DNA from: Combretum micranthum
Taxonomy: Eukaryota > Streptophyta > Magnoliopsida > Myrtales > Combretaceae
DNA length: 64,000 nt
Direction: 5' to 3'
NCBI GenBank assembly: GCA_024138025.1
Contig: JAMXBD010003376.1
Coordinates: forward strand, 59,587-123,586
Shown here: positions 33,600 through 45,841 of the stretch, in pieces
Position numbering within the stretch: position 1 is the stretch's first letter
How the letters are laid out: each line of letters starts with the position of its first letter
The notes under the pieces: generated by a model
What the model was told of the DNA's origin: nothing
What the model saw: only the letters and a program-made list of their open reading frames with translations
Databases searched by the model: none
Made by a program: the position numbers and the translations under genes

Positions 33600-34150
33600 A
33601 GAGTCTTGGTGTGCCACCACTTCAAAAGTAGAGGGGAGAAGATGTGATAAGAGTAATATCGAATATACTATCTGCATAGCAAGAAAATGAGATGAGTTAG
33701 TTTCATAAACAAGGGAGGTTTCATTCATGCCAAATTTTATTATCATGAAGACATATATAAAAAAGGTGTACACATTCTTTGACAAATACCAAGCTCAATT
33801 GTGATGGCTCTACAAAACAAGACATTAAATGGACAAAAAGGCATGAAGCACATAGACAATCTCTTAATGAAATAGCAAAATGCCTAAAAATAGTTTTTGT
33901 TATTTTGGGATGCACAAACTAGATTCAATATAGTGGAAACCATTACATGATAGCATACCAGCTATGATCGTTTTGCATATCGAATTATAGGCAAGCTAAG
34001 ACTACATAATCTAAAGGAGGTACAACAACTAAGCACAACATGCAATGGAGATCAAGCCCAAAATTTATCTTACTTCCTCATATGAACAAAATTAAGTTAT
34101 TAGTGAGTTTAATAGACCCCATATGCTTTACTTGAGCATATATATATTGT
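33600..34150. other. Region before tandem array, no gene seen
   Basis: AT-rich, possibly the upstream region of the antisense ORF. The minus-strand frames here have no recognisable domain. Confidence 0.4.
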
Positions 34151-35278
34151 GCACATCTCTCTCATATGAACAATACACTAGAGAAGGGAATGGGACAGCC
34201 TGCACATATTTCACATATTATGCACATCTCTCTCATGTGAACTCTGTTTGAAGCAATTCAAAATTCTATAGAAAGACAAGAAAGAGATCTAAAACTTCTA
34301 TGTTTTGAGTTTTGATGAATTTAGAGTGTGTTAATATAGAATTGGTCATGAACTTGTTGCATCTACAAAGTTGTGCTCTAATGTTTAAATATGACACAGT
34401 TTCATATATTATGTATATCTCTCTCATATGAACTCCATTTGAGATTATTCAAAATTATATAGAAAGATAAGAAAGAGATATAAAACTTTTATGTTTTAAG
34501 TTTTGACGAATTTGGAGTGTGTTAATATAGAATTAGTCATGAAGTTGCTATATCTATGGAGTTATACTCTAATATGTTCAAATCTGACATAGTTTTGTAT
34601 ATTATGCACAACTCTCTCATATGAAATCCATTTGAAGTGAATCAAAATTTATAGAAAGAGGAGATGGATATATAAAACTTTTCTACTTTGAGTTTTGATG
34701 AATTTGGAGCGTGTCAATATAGATTTCATCATGAAGTTGTTGCATCTATAGAGTCATGCTCTAATGTTCAAATCTAATACAGTTTCATAAATTGCACACA
34801 TCTCTCTCATATGAGATCCAATCAAGGTGATCCAAAATTATATGGAAATATAAGAGAGAGATTTAAAATTTTCATGTTTTTATTTTTGGTGATTTGAAAT
34901 GCATCAACACTGATTTCATCGTAAAATTGCTATATGTCATAGTGATGACTGATTCTACATATTTGACATAATTTTGTAAAATGTGGATATTTCCCTCATC
35001 CAAGTTCCTGTTAAGGCATCTAAAAATTATTTGGAAAGAGGAGAAGAATATCTAAAACTTTCATATTTTGAGTTTTGATGAACTCAAAATGCATCAATAT
35101 AGAATTCATCATGAAGTCACTGCATATGCAATGCTAGTGCCTGATTGTACAGATTTGATAGAGTTCGGTAAAATGTGAATATTTCCCTCATTTGAACCCC
35201 TATTGAGGTGATTCAAAATCCTATAGAAAGATGAAAGAGAGATTTACAATTTTTTGCATTGAGTTTTGAGAGATTATA
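34150..35278 (+). repeat. ~190-bp tandem array in the Tat 3' region
   Basis: The anchor word (tctcat or cctcat) recurs at 34231, 34422, 34615, 34805, 34994 and 35186, spacings 191, 193, 190, 189 and 192. Each unit has ...ctctctcatatgaa..., ...tatagaaag..., ...gttttgatgaatttgga... and ...catgaagttg... in the same order. The last unit is cut by S1 at 35279 and resumes at 39580-39640. Tandem arrays in the 3' untranslated part of Tat/Ogre elements are a known source of satellites. Confidence 0.85.
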
Positions 35279-36409
35279 TGTTACGCCCCGAAGGGTACCC
35301 TAAACGTAGTAGTCCATCGTACACAATACTAAAGCCTAGGAATGACTACCTCAGTCACGTAAAGGCTTCTATCATGTAAAAGGCATACATCACAACCAAG
35401 GGAACGTATTGGAGTAGCACAATTTATATTGATAATAATTAAGTAACAAGGCAAAGAGAATACTTATCACAAAACATAAACATATAAAATTACAATTCTT
35501 ATGGGCATATCCCTCTATTGTCTTGAAATAAATATACATCTTAGAATTTCCAAAACACTAACATAGAATACATTACATATAAAGAACCTTACAAAATAAC
35601 TTCATCTTATGTTTTCATTGCCTTCATAAAAGCTTAACATCCTTCAATGACTTTCTCAGCGTCATGATCCTTAATTTAAGCCACGGGTATACCTATTTCA
35701 TCAAAATCTATAGGGGTATAAGCTACAACTAATTTAGTGAGATATTCCTTTTCATTCGCACCATGTTTTTAAACAAGTTCATTTAAATTTTCACACATAT
35801 TCTATGCATATAATGCAACAACAATGTGATTACGCAAATATATATAGTTATCCGGAAACCATATATAGAACAGATTTATCCCTCCGTATCGAAGGTTAGG
35901 GAATCGGTGGTGAAGATCCTCAATCTTCTACTGCTAGTCCCTAGGTTCCTACCCAAAGCGTTCGGTTAGCTCAGCTTCGAACCTAGAGTCGCATTTCCTG
36001 GGCGATTTGGATTCTCTAGGAAGGAACATGGCCCGTGCCACAATATGATAACAGCCAATCCAACTCTACGCATAGGAGTAACAACCTTTCCGGAAGAGAT
36101 GTGACTCGATGGATGCTATGCGTGAGCGTTTTATTTTTCTTAAACCAAACCTTATTAAGGCTTATTAGGGGGCGATCAATTAATTTAGCAAATAATAAGC
36201 AGTCATACAAGTAAGTAAACAAAAACACTTAAACAAGCAGTTTGAAGTTGTGATATTCTTAATTCTCATTTCACACATGAACATAGAATCAATATATATA
36301 TACATATCCCTAATTCCCCATATATATCCATTTTTATCTTTTCTTAGTACACTAATGCTACTACTTTACAAGCAGAAGCAAAGTAACGAAATTAAGAGGA
36401 ATAACTCTC

Positions 36410-36473
36410 TCGTCCATTACACTATCTTCTTGGTCATAGTATTCCTCAAGAAGAGTAATCTCGTATCCTTCAC
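36410..36473 (-). other. Mini-exon in S1 (decayed splice sites)
   Basis: On the minus strand the block reads EGYEITLLEEYYD in the shared phase, but the stop is replaced by Gln. The acceptor AG is changed to AA and the donor GT to GA. Coding phase is retained better than the splice sites. Confidence 0.45.
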
Positions 36474-37799
36474 TTAAACAAAAGAAATACCTGGGATGAG
36501 TATTTCATAGAAATTCTACTTACACTTTCTAATTCTATTTCACTATGTTCGTCAAAATCGTATAGAATGAAATTTCAATTTAAAATGGCCATAACTTGCT
36601 CATTTTAACTCGGAATTTCGTATATAATATACCGTTTTCTACCTATTCGAAAAGATCTATCCATTTCTAAGGTTATCTTTGTCATATAAGGTCATTTGGG
36701 TTCTAAAAATTTTGGGTACATATTTAAAACGAATATTTCTAGAATTTTGCAAAACCATTTCCTAACTCAATTTCATTCAAAAATTCTTTAGTATATATAT
36801 ATATATATATATAAATATATGATTGATAAATCTTTTTAGTATATAGATAAGCTCACTTTATATGCAAAAATTCTAATGCTAGTGTCTCAACAATTTATTT
36901 CATAAAACAAATATTTTTAAAGTGTTAAAACTTAACTTCATAAATTTTTTTTCAAGTATTTTGAAGAAACTTTATATTTTCATAGGTTATTATAAATGTA
37001 TATTATTATTTTATTTTCTTCATTCCCTTTTCAAAACAAGTAAATTTTCCTTTAACCTTAGTCTTTTATAAATCTTACTTCTAGTGATAAAAGATCAAAA
37101 TTATCAAAAGCGTATTAAGTTGTTGAAAACCTTTTTATAAATTTGTATTTAAAATGGTTTTAGAAAATGAGTTTGTCTTCTTATTTTTTATTTAAAATAT
37201 AAGTTTTTGTATTTTAAACTGTTATTTATTTCTTTATTTTTATATATATTTAAAAATCTTGTTATTTTATTTCATTTTTTTATATTCTTTGAAAATAAGT
37301 TTCTTCTTTAGAAACTTGAAAATCTTTATTTTCCTAAGTGGGTTTATAACTTTATGGGTTGAATTCATCTTAACTTTGAAAACTAGTTTGTTTCTTAGTT
37401 TTGTTATGGAGTGAAAAAGACTTTAGTCTTAAACTTTTATGAAACTTTGAATATTAACAAATTATTTTACTAAAACTTAGGTTACCATGATATACAAAGA
37501 AAGTATTCATTTATTATGTTTCCTTGGTAAAGTTATCTTTGTTATTTGAGAAAAATTTGAGAAACTTGTGTTACTCTATTTCTATGTTATTGATAATAAC
37601 TTTATTATTTTGTGACAAGTCACATAATAGAAAATTTAGTTTTAAGTTCATTTAATAAAGTAAAATTCTATTTTTAATTTAGTTGAGATAATATCATTAT
37701 GTAGATGCAAGTGTTATGAGCATGTAGAATAAGAAGAACATGAGAAAATACTAGAAACAAATAATAATAAGCAAGATAATAAAATATCAAGTATTGGAA

Positions 37800-37857
37800 A
37801 CCTTAGCTTCATCAAGGTATCCTGGTCAAGTATTAGGAGCCTTAGCTTTATCAAGGC
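37800..37857 (-). other. Duplicated LTR hairpin with a compensatory pair change
   Basis: Two copies 39 bp apart (37800-37818, 37839-37857). The outer pair is A-T in one and G-C in the other (accttag...aaggt against gccttag...aaggc), so the stem is kept in both. Confidence 0.55.
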
Positions 37858-39579
37858 GTCCCGGGACTAAGAATAGACTAGTCCCAAGAGAATAAAGAAA
37901 AAAAAAAAGTTGTTTTGACTTGATATTGACAAGTCTAAGACTAGGAAGACTAGTCTTAAAGAAATAGCATGAAATAAATAAATTACAAAGCATGAATTTA
38001 AATAAATAACAAGTGAGCTTATATGCTCTAAAGATTATATATAAATACATAAATATATTTAGTTAGATATGATCATCACACAACATAATAAAATAGGAAG
38101 TTCATGTGCAAGAACAAAACATGAACATGTTGCTTTTACTACTCATATGAGTTTCAAAACAACACCATAGTCATGTTGAGTTACATGACATGGGTAAATA
38201 AATGGTTGAAAGAAGTTTACCTAAAGTGTTTATGTGGTATGAAGATAGTAGATGAAAGGGGGTATTATGTGAGTAGTGATATGTAGTAGATAGTTTGTGT
38301 ATAAGGAATGATTTTTGTGAAGAATTGGTTTAAGAGAGTTTTATTAGAGAGAAATCTTGAAGAGAGGATTTGTGGAGAGATTTTGGGAGAGTTTTGGTAG
38401 TGAAATGAATTGTGTGAAAGAATGAAGGAGGAATGGGGTATTTATAGAATTTTAGAGTGAATATTAGATGTAATTAAATTAATTGAAAAAGAAAATAGAT
38501 GAGAGTGAAGAGAGAGAAGGCGTGGACGGCAATTGCATGAAGAGAGAGAAATTTGATTAAAAATTAATTTTAGAAGAAAAGTGTGAAAGAAGTTTAGTAA
38601 TATGTGGTGTAGAATTTTTATGGGAAAAGAAAATTATAAGAAATAGGTATGTAGGTATACGAACAATAGTAAGAAAAAGTAGATAGAGGAATAGTAATGA
38701 ATAGTAGAAAAGTACTATGAATAGTAAACTAGACAATTAAAATACCGGTAGTAATAAAATCGCGTATAAATGTGATATATGTAATTTTTAGCTACGAAAA
38801 TTCTAAAACTGATGTTTTTGAAAACCTTATATTTTTACGAGTCTATTGGTATTAACGGAATATTTTTGTTGTCCGATGTACCAGGCACGTGATTTTTGAA
38901 AACTGATCCCGTTCGGACCCAAAGGACACTAGAATTTTGCGAATCTGATATTTTTAAGCTTCCTTATATTATTACGAACTATTATCAATAATTATTTCAT
39001 TTCGTTGTTTAGGATTTAAGAGCGTGGGATTCCGGATCTTAAACACTAGGGTTTGTTGTAAGCTTTGTTGACTTTTAGGGTTTCGGTTTGACTGCCAGTT
39101 TTGTTGAGTTATCGTAAGTTATAATTTTGGAGTTTTGACCGTATTATATTTTAGTTCGATATCTATGGTTTATCTCATTTTTATTTGTGATTATTTAATA
39201 GTTTTCAATTCTCGGGATCATTTAACGAGTATAGGGTTACGAGTTGACTCAGTTTGACTTTTGGTGAAAATTGAAATTTCTAATTCTAAAATTCACCGAA
39301 GGATTAGTATTTCGTTGTCGAGTGTTATTTGGATATATCATTTTGATTTGCGTTTTAGGAATCGGGTAGATGATTTGATTGGTGTGTGGATGTTGATTCA
39401 ATTGATAGTTGGATTTGTCTATTTTGTTTTTTAGGGTTCTCTTTTTCTCAAGATTAAGAAATCTCGATTTTGATTTATTTAGAATTAAGTTTTAACTTGG
39501 TTCGATTTGTAAGGTTTCTATTCCTGTTTGACTCTTAGGATTATTTTCTAAGAATTATGAAATTTTTAGGGGTTTACAT

Positions 39580-40217
39580 TATAAGTGTATCAATATCAAA
39601 TTTTGTCATGAAGTTTCTGTATTTAATTGAAACACCAACATTTAGTAGCACTCCACACTAACATCATAGCATTAGCTCTTCTGCTATGAAAAGTAGCAGC
39701 CAGTAGCCCCTAAATCGTTCCCAATCATTCTTGAGTGCTGGTGTTTTTTGTTTGAGAATTGTATTTCATACAACCCCAACTTAAGAGAATTACCCGAGAA
39801 TAGTGTTACAATTTCAAGAGCAACAAGAAACAAGGATTCAAAGCAAGAAGTACATGTTCCAAGAATTTAAATTTAGGTGAAGCATAGGATGGTGTTACAA
39901 AGACAAGGAAGTTATTGCAAGGTTTAATTTGGTGTTAACATCTAGTATAATTATCAACCTGGCTATGACAACTACAAGTTCAGAGACCCATCTATTGTGA
40001 TGTCTCCTCCTCTACTAGTAGAATTTTAGGAAAACGAAATGGATTTAGCTACCTCTCGTATGCAGCTCTAGTCAAAGGTTTCACCCCCTAATTTGGATAC
40101 AGCAAATGTTCAACAAACCTCTCCCTAGAAAGATACCATGGGTAGTGCTGGAGGGGAAACATTAATAGAAAATTTCCTAATTGAGAATCTTCATCAATCT
40201 CAAGCAATTAGAGGTCT
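39580..40217 (+). other. Tat 3' region between S1 and S2
   Basis: Starts with the remainder of the 190-bp unit. After that the DNA is unclassified; a plus-strand frame near 40038-40215 (MDLATSRMQL..., then IENFLIENLHQSQAI) looks coding-like but has stops and no family I recognise. Confidence 0.35.
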
Positions 40218-41478
40218 TGTCACGCCCCAGCGGGTACCTTAAACGTGACAGCCCGCCGTACACAATATTAAAACTTAAGAATGACTACCTCAGTCACTCG
40301 AAAGCTTCCATATCGGTACAAGGCGTACATTCACAACAAAGAGAGACGGTGGAGTAATGCATTTTAAGATATTGGCAGCGGAACATACAAAATAACACTC
40401 AATATATTTCATTGAAATAAAAGTCTTATAGCTTCTAAGGGGCATTCCCCCGATAAATCATAATAACATGGTTCTACATATAACATAACTAAAGCTAGAA
40501 GATTTTAGAAGAAATCTACTCTATAACTTCAAAATAGATTGCCTCCAAAAGCTTCTCAAAAACAAGGATTCTGTAAACCCCGGTATTCTCGGTAGCTAGG
40601 AAACACCCGGAAGTTGGAAGCAAAACCTTAATCCGATCAGGTTGAGTCTTGTGAGTGAAGCCTAGGAACCCTAAATCCGGCTTTCCTTCGGTTTCATAGT
40701 AAAATAAATATTATAAAGTAAATGAATTTAAATTATTGTTCCAAAGTACATTTCAAACCTTTGAAGTTTTAAATTCGGGAATTTTTCAATTCCGGCCTTC
40801 CCGAGCCCAATTACGGAAAAGCGTGCCCCGGGCCACGGATTCAGAAAAATGTTCCGGATATTCATTAGAACCGTGATTTTATAAGGATTCCAAAAATATC
40901 AATTTCATAATTTTCCGAGCTATAAAAAATTACGGTTATAGCTTTTCCTATGTTTTCGGTACAACCGGTAAAGTAGATGTCTTATCTACTATTCACATGT
41001 ACAACCTACACTACACACTACCCATACCCTATTCTTACATCCTTACAACTACTCATTTCAATTTTCTTTTCCAAGGAATTTTGTCTCTTAAATAATTATT
41101 ACATTTATTACATTTTCATTTACTAAATTACAAATTTCATTTTTTTTCAAAACTCACACACACACACACATGGAGGCCGGCGCCCCTCCCTCTATTTTTC
41201 CCTCTCAATTAATTCTTTTTACTCTACCTTGTAAAGCTAAACCCTAATTTACTTAATATATATACTAAATGTTCTCTCTCTCTCTTCATTTCTTCTCATT
41301 TTTAACTTTGAAAAAGATCAAAACCCTCTCTTCTTCTCCTCCTCATTGCCAGCACTCCCCTCCCCATTCCCTTACAATTTCAACCTTGTTTCTTCTTCTT
41401 CCCTCCTTCAAGACTCCTTTGGTATGTTGATTTAGGTCTTGTTCTTCCTAGATCTTGTAATGGCAAGACCATATCTTG

Positions 41479-41530
41479 TGTGTTTCCTCATTAAATCCCA
41501 ATGAGCTCATGCTAGGGACATGGAAACACA
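41479..41530 (+). other. LTR hairpin in T
   Basis: Stem tgtgtttcc (41479-41487) with ggaaacaca (41522-41530), inner tccc/ggga, loop atgagctcatgct. Same place as 30-82 in LTR1 with three exchanged base pairs. The 3' LTR has the same stem at ~41479 + 10121. Confidence 0.6.
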
Positions 41531-42880
41531 TGAACAAGAATGTCAAGCCATCACAAGACATGGATCTAATGTTTAGATGTGCTTTTGTTAAGATCTCATC
41601 TTGTTCATGCATGTAAAGTAGTGATCTTGTACATATATTGTTGTTCATGCCATGAGATCCATGCTTTAGATATCATATGTAGTAGATCTAAGGTTTAGAC
41701 ATTCACAACTTCATGTACATGCATGATCATAGGTTCATTTTGTTTATATGCTTTGATGATCATAAGAATGAAGTCTTGTTCATGTATAGAGATGTTAGAT
41801 AGGAGATCTTCACATATAGAAGGCAAGAACATTGAAAAAGGAAGGGCTTTGTCAAACATGAAAAGTTGAAAATTCGGATGAAATGGAAACCCTACCTTAA
41901 AGACCCCAAAATTAACTTTAAACTCATATTTCACAAGAAAAATGAAGGGTATGTATAATAGGAATATTGAAAGAATGATTTTTGTAAACTTGGATGAGTT
42001 TGGGCATCATAGGAATATAAAACAAGTAGTGGAGTTAAGATGAAAGATATTGGTATGTTGATCAATGGTTAAAATTCGTAACTTAGGTTCATGCCTACAA
42101 GGACACTTAGTATTTAGGTCTAAATTGGATGTTTTATAAGCTAATGAAGTCCTTAGGTAATATATATATTGGAGCTTCACTTTTTAATGCATTAGACAAG
42201 ATTTTCCTTAAGAAAAATGTAAGAAATGAAATTTGGAAAATTCGGATTTTCACAAATAGCTTATTTAAAAACATGTTTACTAAATGAAAATGTGGATTTT
42301 TATGCATGAATGGAGTCATGACTATATTAGACTTTGGGAACTTATTTTTGGATAGAAAACAAGTGAACTACAAGGCTAAAGGTCAAAGAAACCTTAAGGA
42401 GTATAATGTGGAAAAATAGTTGCTAGAAATAACCTTTGAAAGACTTTCCAACACTTAAGAGTTCATATGAGTTTATTATCACAATAGTTATTATGACCAT
42501 GCTATATTAAGTTCATCACATGGTATTCATGTTAATAATTCATTCTCATATCATTCATGCATGGATCATCATCTAGGAACACTTCTTATCAAAAGCAAAA
42601 ACGAATTTTTGAGATTGGAACACTTGCGGAACAGATCTGATCCCACTGTTCCGTGGCCTTACTATTTTCAAAACTTGAATCTAATACTTAAAATAGATAG
42701 ATCTTTCGAAGTAGATAGAGATCGATATAAAATTTATGAAATTCCGAGTTAAAATGACCAAGTTAGGCCGTTTTAAGTCGGAACTTCCGAAAATAGCGAG
42801 AAATCTGAATTCATCTAGTCTAGATATATATTTGATTTAGTTACAGATGAGAATCTCATTAGGATTATTCTTGCTTGTAG

Positions 42881-42949
42881 GTGATCCCGAGCAGGACGAC
42901 ACTCTACCTCCCGACTACTACTATTAGGAAATTGGCGTCCAATGGCCGA
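42881..42949 (+). other. Acidic mini-exon, 5' LTR of T (predicted)
   Basis: Acceptor attcttgcttgtag precedes, GTGAGTTTTAC follows. After GT it reads DPEQDDTLPPDYYY and TAG at 42925-42927. Confidence 0.55.
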
Positions 42950-43265
42950 GTGAGTTTTACTTCCAATCTCAATTAATGAATGTGATTGTAATGTAGTGGC
43001 ACTAGTGTGTAGGCAAAGATAAAAGAAATTGTATATGCATGATGGGGTATATGGGAGCTATATATGTTGTCTACTGTTGATTTGTGAAATGAAGCTTAAG
43101 GAATATCGAAACCGGGTGTTAAGCTATTGACTGATTAGCTAGTACCTTATGATGAATGTTTGTGAATACTCATTGGTCACTTGAAAGAATTGAATTAATG
43201 AATATTCGGTTTCAAACGTAAATTGAATCCATTCATACACGATGGGGTTGGAGCATTTGCATTGG

Positions 43266-43360
43266 TTGGTTTTTCGTGATCCATAAAACGATATGTTGGT
43301 TAATCGTGATCCATAAAACGACTTTGTTGGTTAATCGTGATCCATAAAACGAATTATTGT
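43266..43360 (+). repeat. 31-bp tandem repeat, three copies (5' LTR of T)
   Basis: The unit ttggttaatcgtgatccata plus aaacgaatatg is present three times; the 3' LTR has the same at 53399-53490 with exact 31-bp spacing. Confidence 0.85.
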
Positions 43361-43959
43361 TAGTTGACCGTGAGCTTAAACGCGTCGTACCGCAGATTCG
43401 TTAATCTGCTAACCCGATGGACGCAAGTCCATCCACATATGATTTCCGGATGGTCATATTTTGATGATCACAGTTTTTTGATCATTCATTTGCCTGGATA
43501 ATTACTTGTTTCATTATGCTTAATTGTGTTATGAAGTTATTACTCACTAAAGTTAGCTTACACCCCCATAGTTTCTATCTTTTGCACATGATTTTATATA
43601 GCTTAGGCCGAGGCAACCACATCGCAGTACTGGAGAAGAGTTTCCCATAGAAGTTTAATCCATTCCTTTTGTATAGACTCCATTGGAAACTAAACCTAGA
43701 TGACTGTAATAGACTGTTTATTCTTTTGCGGGAATGCCCCTTAGATCTTGTAAACTTTAAATTATGCGTTTTGATTTATTTATCTATTGCTAATGAATGC
43801 ATCGTTAAACTGTTTAACTTCAATTGTTGAAGATTCTATTGTCGTAAAGGAACGCTGACACTACTTAAGACTTCCGAAGGCCCCCTAGGGAACTCGAGAT
43901 CTTACTTAGTATTTGCGGATGTTACGTTTAGAATACCCTACGGGGCTGACAGTTTAAGT

Positions 43960-43971
43960 TGGTAGCAGAGC
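43960..43971 (+). other. Primer binding site of T
   Basis: tggtagcagagc, 11 of 12 bases of the initiator-Met tRNA complement, 8 bp after the LTR. Confidence 0.85.
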
Positions 43972-44089
43972 ACTAGGTTATAAAACAAGACAATAGACTA
44001 AAAGAAACTGGACTAGAAATCTAACTATGAGTTAAATGGAGTTAAGACGTTTTCTTGCTAATCTGATTATAGTATTGTTTGATGTAGGT

Positions 44090-45191
44090 CTTCCCTGGGT
44101 GAGACCAGGGAAAGGCCAGAATTTTACAAAAGAATGATAAACGATGGTAAATATAGACTGAGCTAAGAACTGTGTAAGATTCGCCTAGCCAGACATCCCC
44201 GGACCATAGGGGAAATGTACAAGTTATGGAAGGATGGGCTGAGATATACCAGATGGGCTTCAGTAGTGGATCAATTGAGGTATGATCCTATGGGAAGAAG
44301 GAGCTGGACAAAGTTAGAGACAATCTATACTCTAGAGAGGATCATGGTTGATTACGGGTGAGCCCATGACTAGAGAAGCCACATTTATCTTGAAAGGTGG
44401 AGGAACCCGAACCCCTCCAGATTTTAGGGTATGGATCCCCATAGGACCCTTATATGTGTATGCTCATGATAACTTATATGATCATCCTGACTGGAATTTA
44501 GCTGATGCATGGAATCACATCACCTGGCATGCGATCTATTTAGATATCCTTCCCCTCGAGTGATAGCTCCACCTCCAGCTATTGATATAGGCATGCAGCT
44601 GAATGGAGCGCCTGTGATTGGAGAGGATGAAGAGGAAGAAGAGGAGGAGGATCCCGAGGAGGATCCAAACTGGGAAGAGAATGAGGTACCTAGGACCCCT
44701 ACCCCACCTGTTGAACCAGAAATGCAGGTAAACCCAGAACCCGATCAAATTATATGGGATTTTAACCGGATGTTGGATATACCGGATAGTGGGAGGGTAG
44801 AACCCGAGGTAGATTCCAGGGTATGGAGAGATGTGTATATGGAGGGTGAGAACCCACCTGTGCTTGACCTAGCAGTAGTGGAACCGGAGGCCCCAGTGCC
44901 TATGGAGGCTGAAAATGTGGCAGAAGAGCCTGTGAGAGAGCCTGAAGTAGAGGTGAACCGACTAGGTGAGCCCGAGGTAGGAGGTGAGGAGGAAGAAGTA
45001 AGCCCGCAGGAGGGGCAAGGAACTGAAGAAGAAGAAGAAAGTGAAGATCAGAGCCTCTAGTCCGACCCGCTAGGAAGCGGAGGATGACCACGAGGGAGTA
45101 TCTTAGCTTGTTCGTCCGACAGGACGATGGTGGTTCTACCAGCAGGAGACGACCTCCTAGCCCGACCCCCGATGACTCTAGTGATGAGTAG
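44090..45191 (+). pseudogene. ORF0 of T (pre-gag ORF of unknown function)
   Basis: Three parts in the same order as in element E: RTIGEMYKLWKDGLRYTRW with LERIMVDY (44190-44355); GPLYVYAHDNLYDHPDW and WHAIYLDILPLE (44435-44563); and a long acidic Pro/Glu-rich region (EEEEEEDPEEDPNWEE..., 44600-45060) ending, after a shift near 45058, in a basic Arg-rich stretch and DDSSDE-stop (45191). An acceptor-like tgtttgatgtag (~44080-44091) lies before it and no suitable ATG is visible, so the start may be spliced. No catalytic motif. An extra ORF before gag is not a standard part of Tekay/Del elements as I know them. Confidence 0.65.
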
Positions 45192-45841
45192 AGACCGGGA
45201 TGTTAGCTAACCCATGAAGTCCAAGAGGAGTCCTGACTTTCTTATTTTTGTAGTAGGCAATGCGGGATGCCAATTTGCCTTAGGATTTCAGGATAGTTAG
45301 TATTTTATTTGTTCTTTTTCCCTGTATTTTGTCATGATTTCGGGAATAGGGAAATTGTTTAGAATAGGAAGGAACTTAGTTAGCCAAATTTTGGGGACCA
45401 AATCTTGATGTAATATTGTTGTATGGCTCGCTAAAGTAATGGAAATTAAGTTCGTTTTAAGAAAGGGAGTTGTGAAAAGCATGCACTAGTCATGAGGCAT
45501 AAAGACACGACTGCATATAGATCACATAAACATTCATTCATTTACATTATCATTATGAAGTTTCGGCTTGTTACTCTATGTGTGAAATTATTCTATGTCA
45601 TTTTATTCTATTTTATTTTTTTTATTTGCCCTTATAATTTTATGGATTTATGAATTCCATTTCTTTCCGAGTTTGATTTCTAGATTTTCGCAACTTTTGA
45701 ATTGTTAATAATCTTGTTCCTTCGGAATTTAAAACTGGCTAAAGATACTGAAAATTCATTAAACCATGTATAAACAGACGAAACCGACGAATTCGGAATC
45801 GGGAACAAGGGTCTAATTCGAACGAAGCCGATCAACCGGCT
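45192..45841 (+). other. Untranslated leader between ORF0 and gag of T
   Basis: No coding pattern. AT-rich from 45240 on; a short GC-richer stretch (45780-45841) directly precedes the gag start. Confidence 0.5.

Larger units (their letters stand above)
35279..39579 (-). mobile_element. Solo LTR S1, Tekay family
   Basis: Bounded by TG (35279) and CA (39579), with a perfect duplication ttata at 35274-35278 and 39580-39584. On the minus strand it starts tgtaaacccctaaa and ends with the family terminus gggtaacgt-type ttcggggcgtaaca. 4301 bp, longer than its relatives. TATA box at 38439-38446, leader donor at 38221/38220, a duplicated hairpin (37800-37857) and a mini-exon (36410-36473) whose two splice sites are mutated. 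Confidence 0.92.
40572..43951 (+). mobile_element. 5' LTR of T
   Basis: Starts tgtaaaccccgg and ends ggggctgaca. It has a hairpin (41479-41530), a leader donor GGTATGT (41421/41422), a mini-exon (42881-42949) and a 31-bp triplication (from 43266). Compared with the 3' copy it lacks many single bases between 43200 and 43951. Confidence 0.93.

Noticed and set aside
36790..36815. Simple (TA)n repeat
   Set aside because: Short microsatellite in S1, ordinary in AT-rich DNA.
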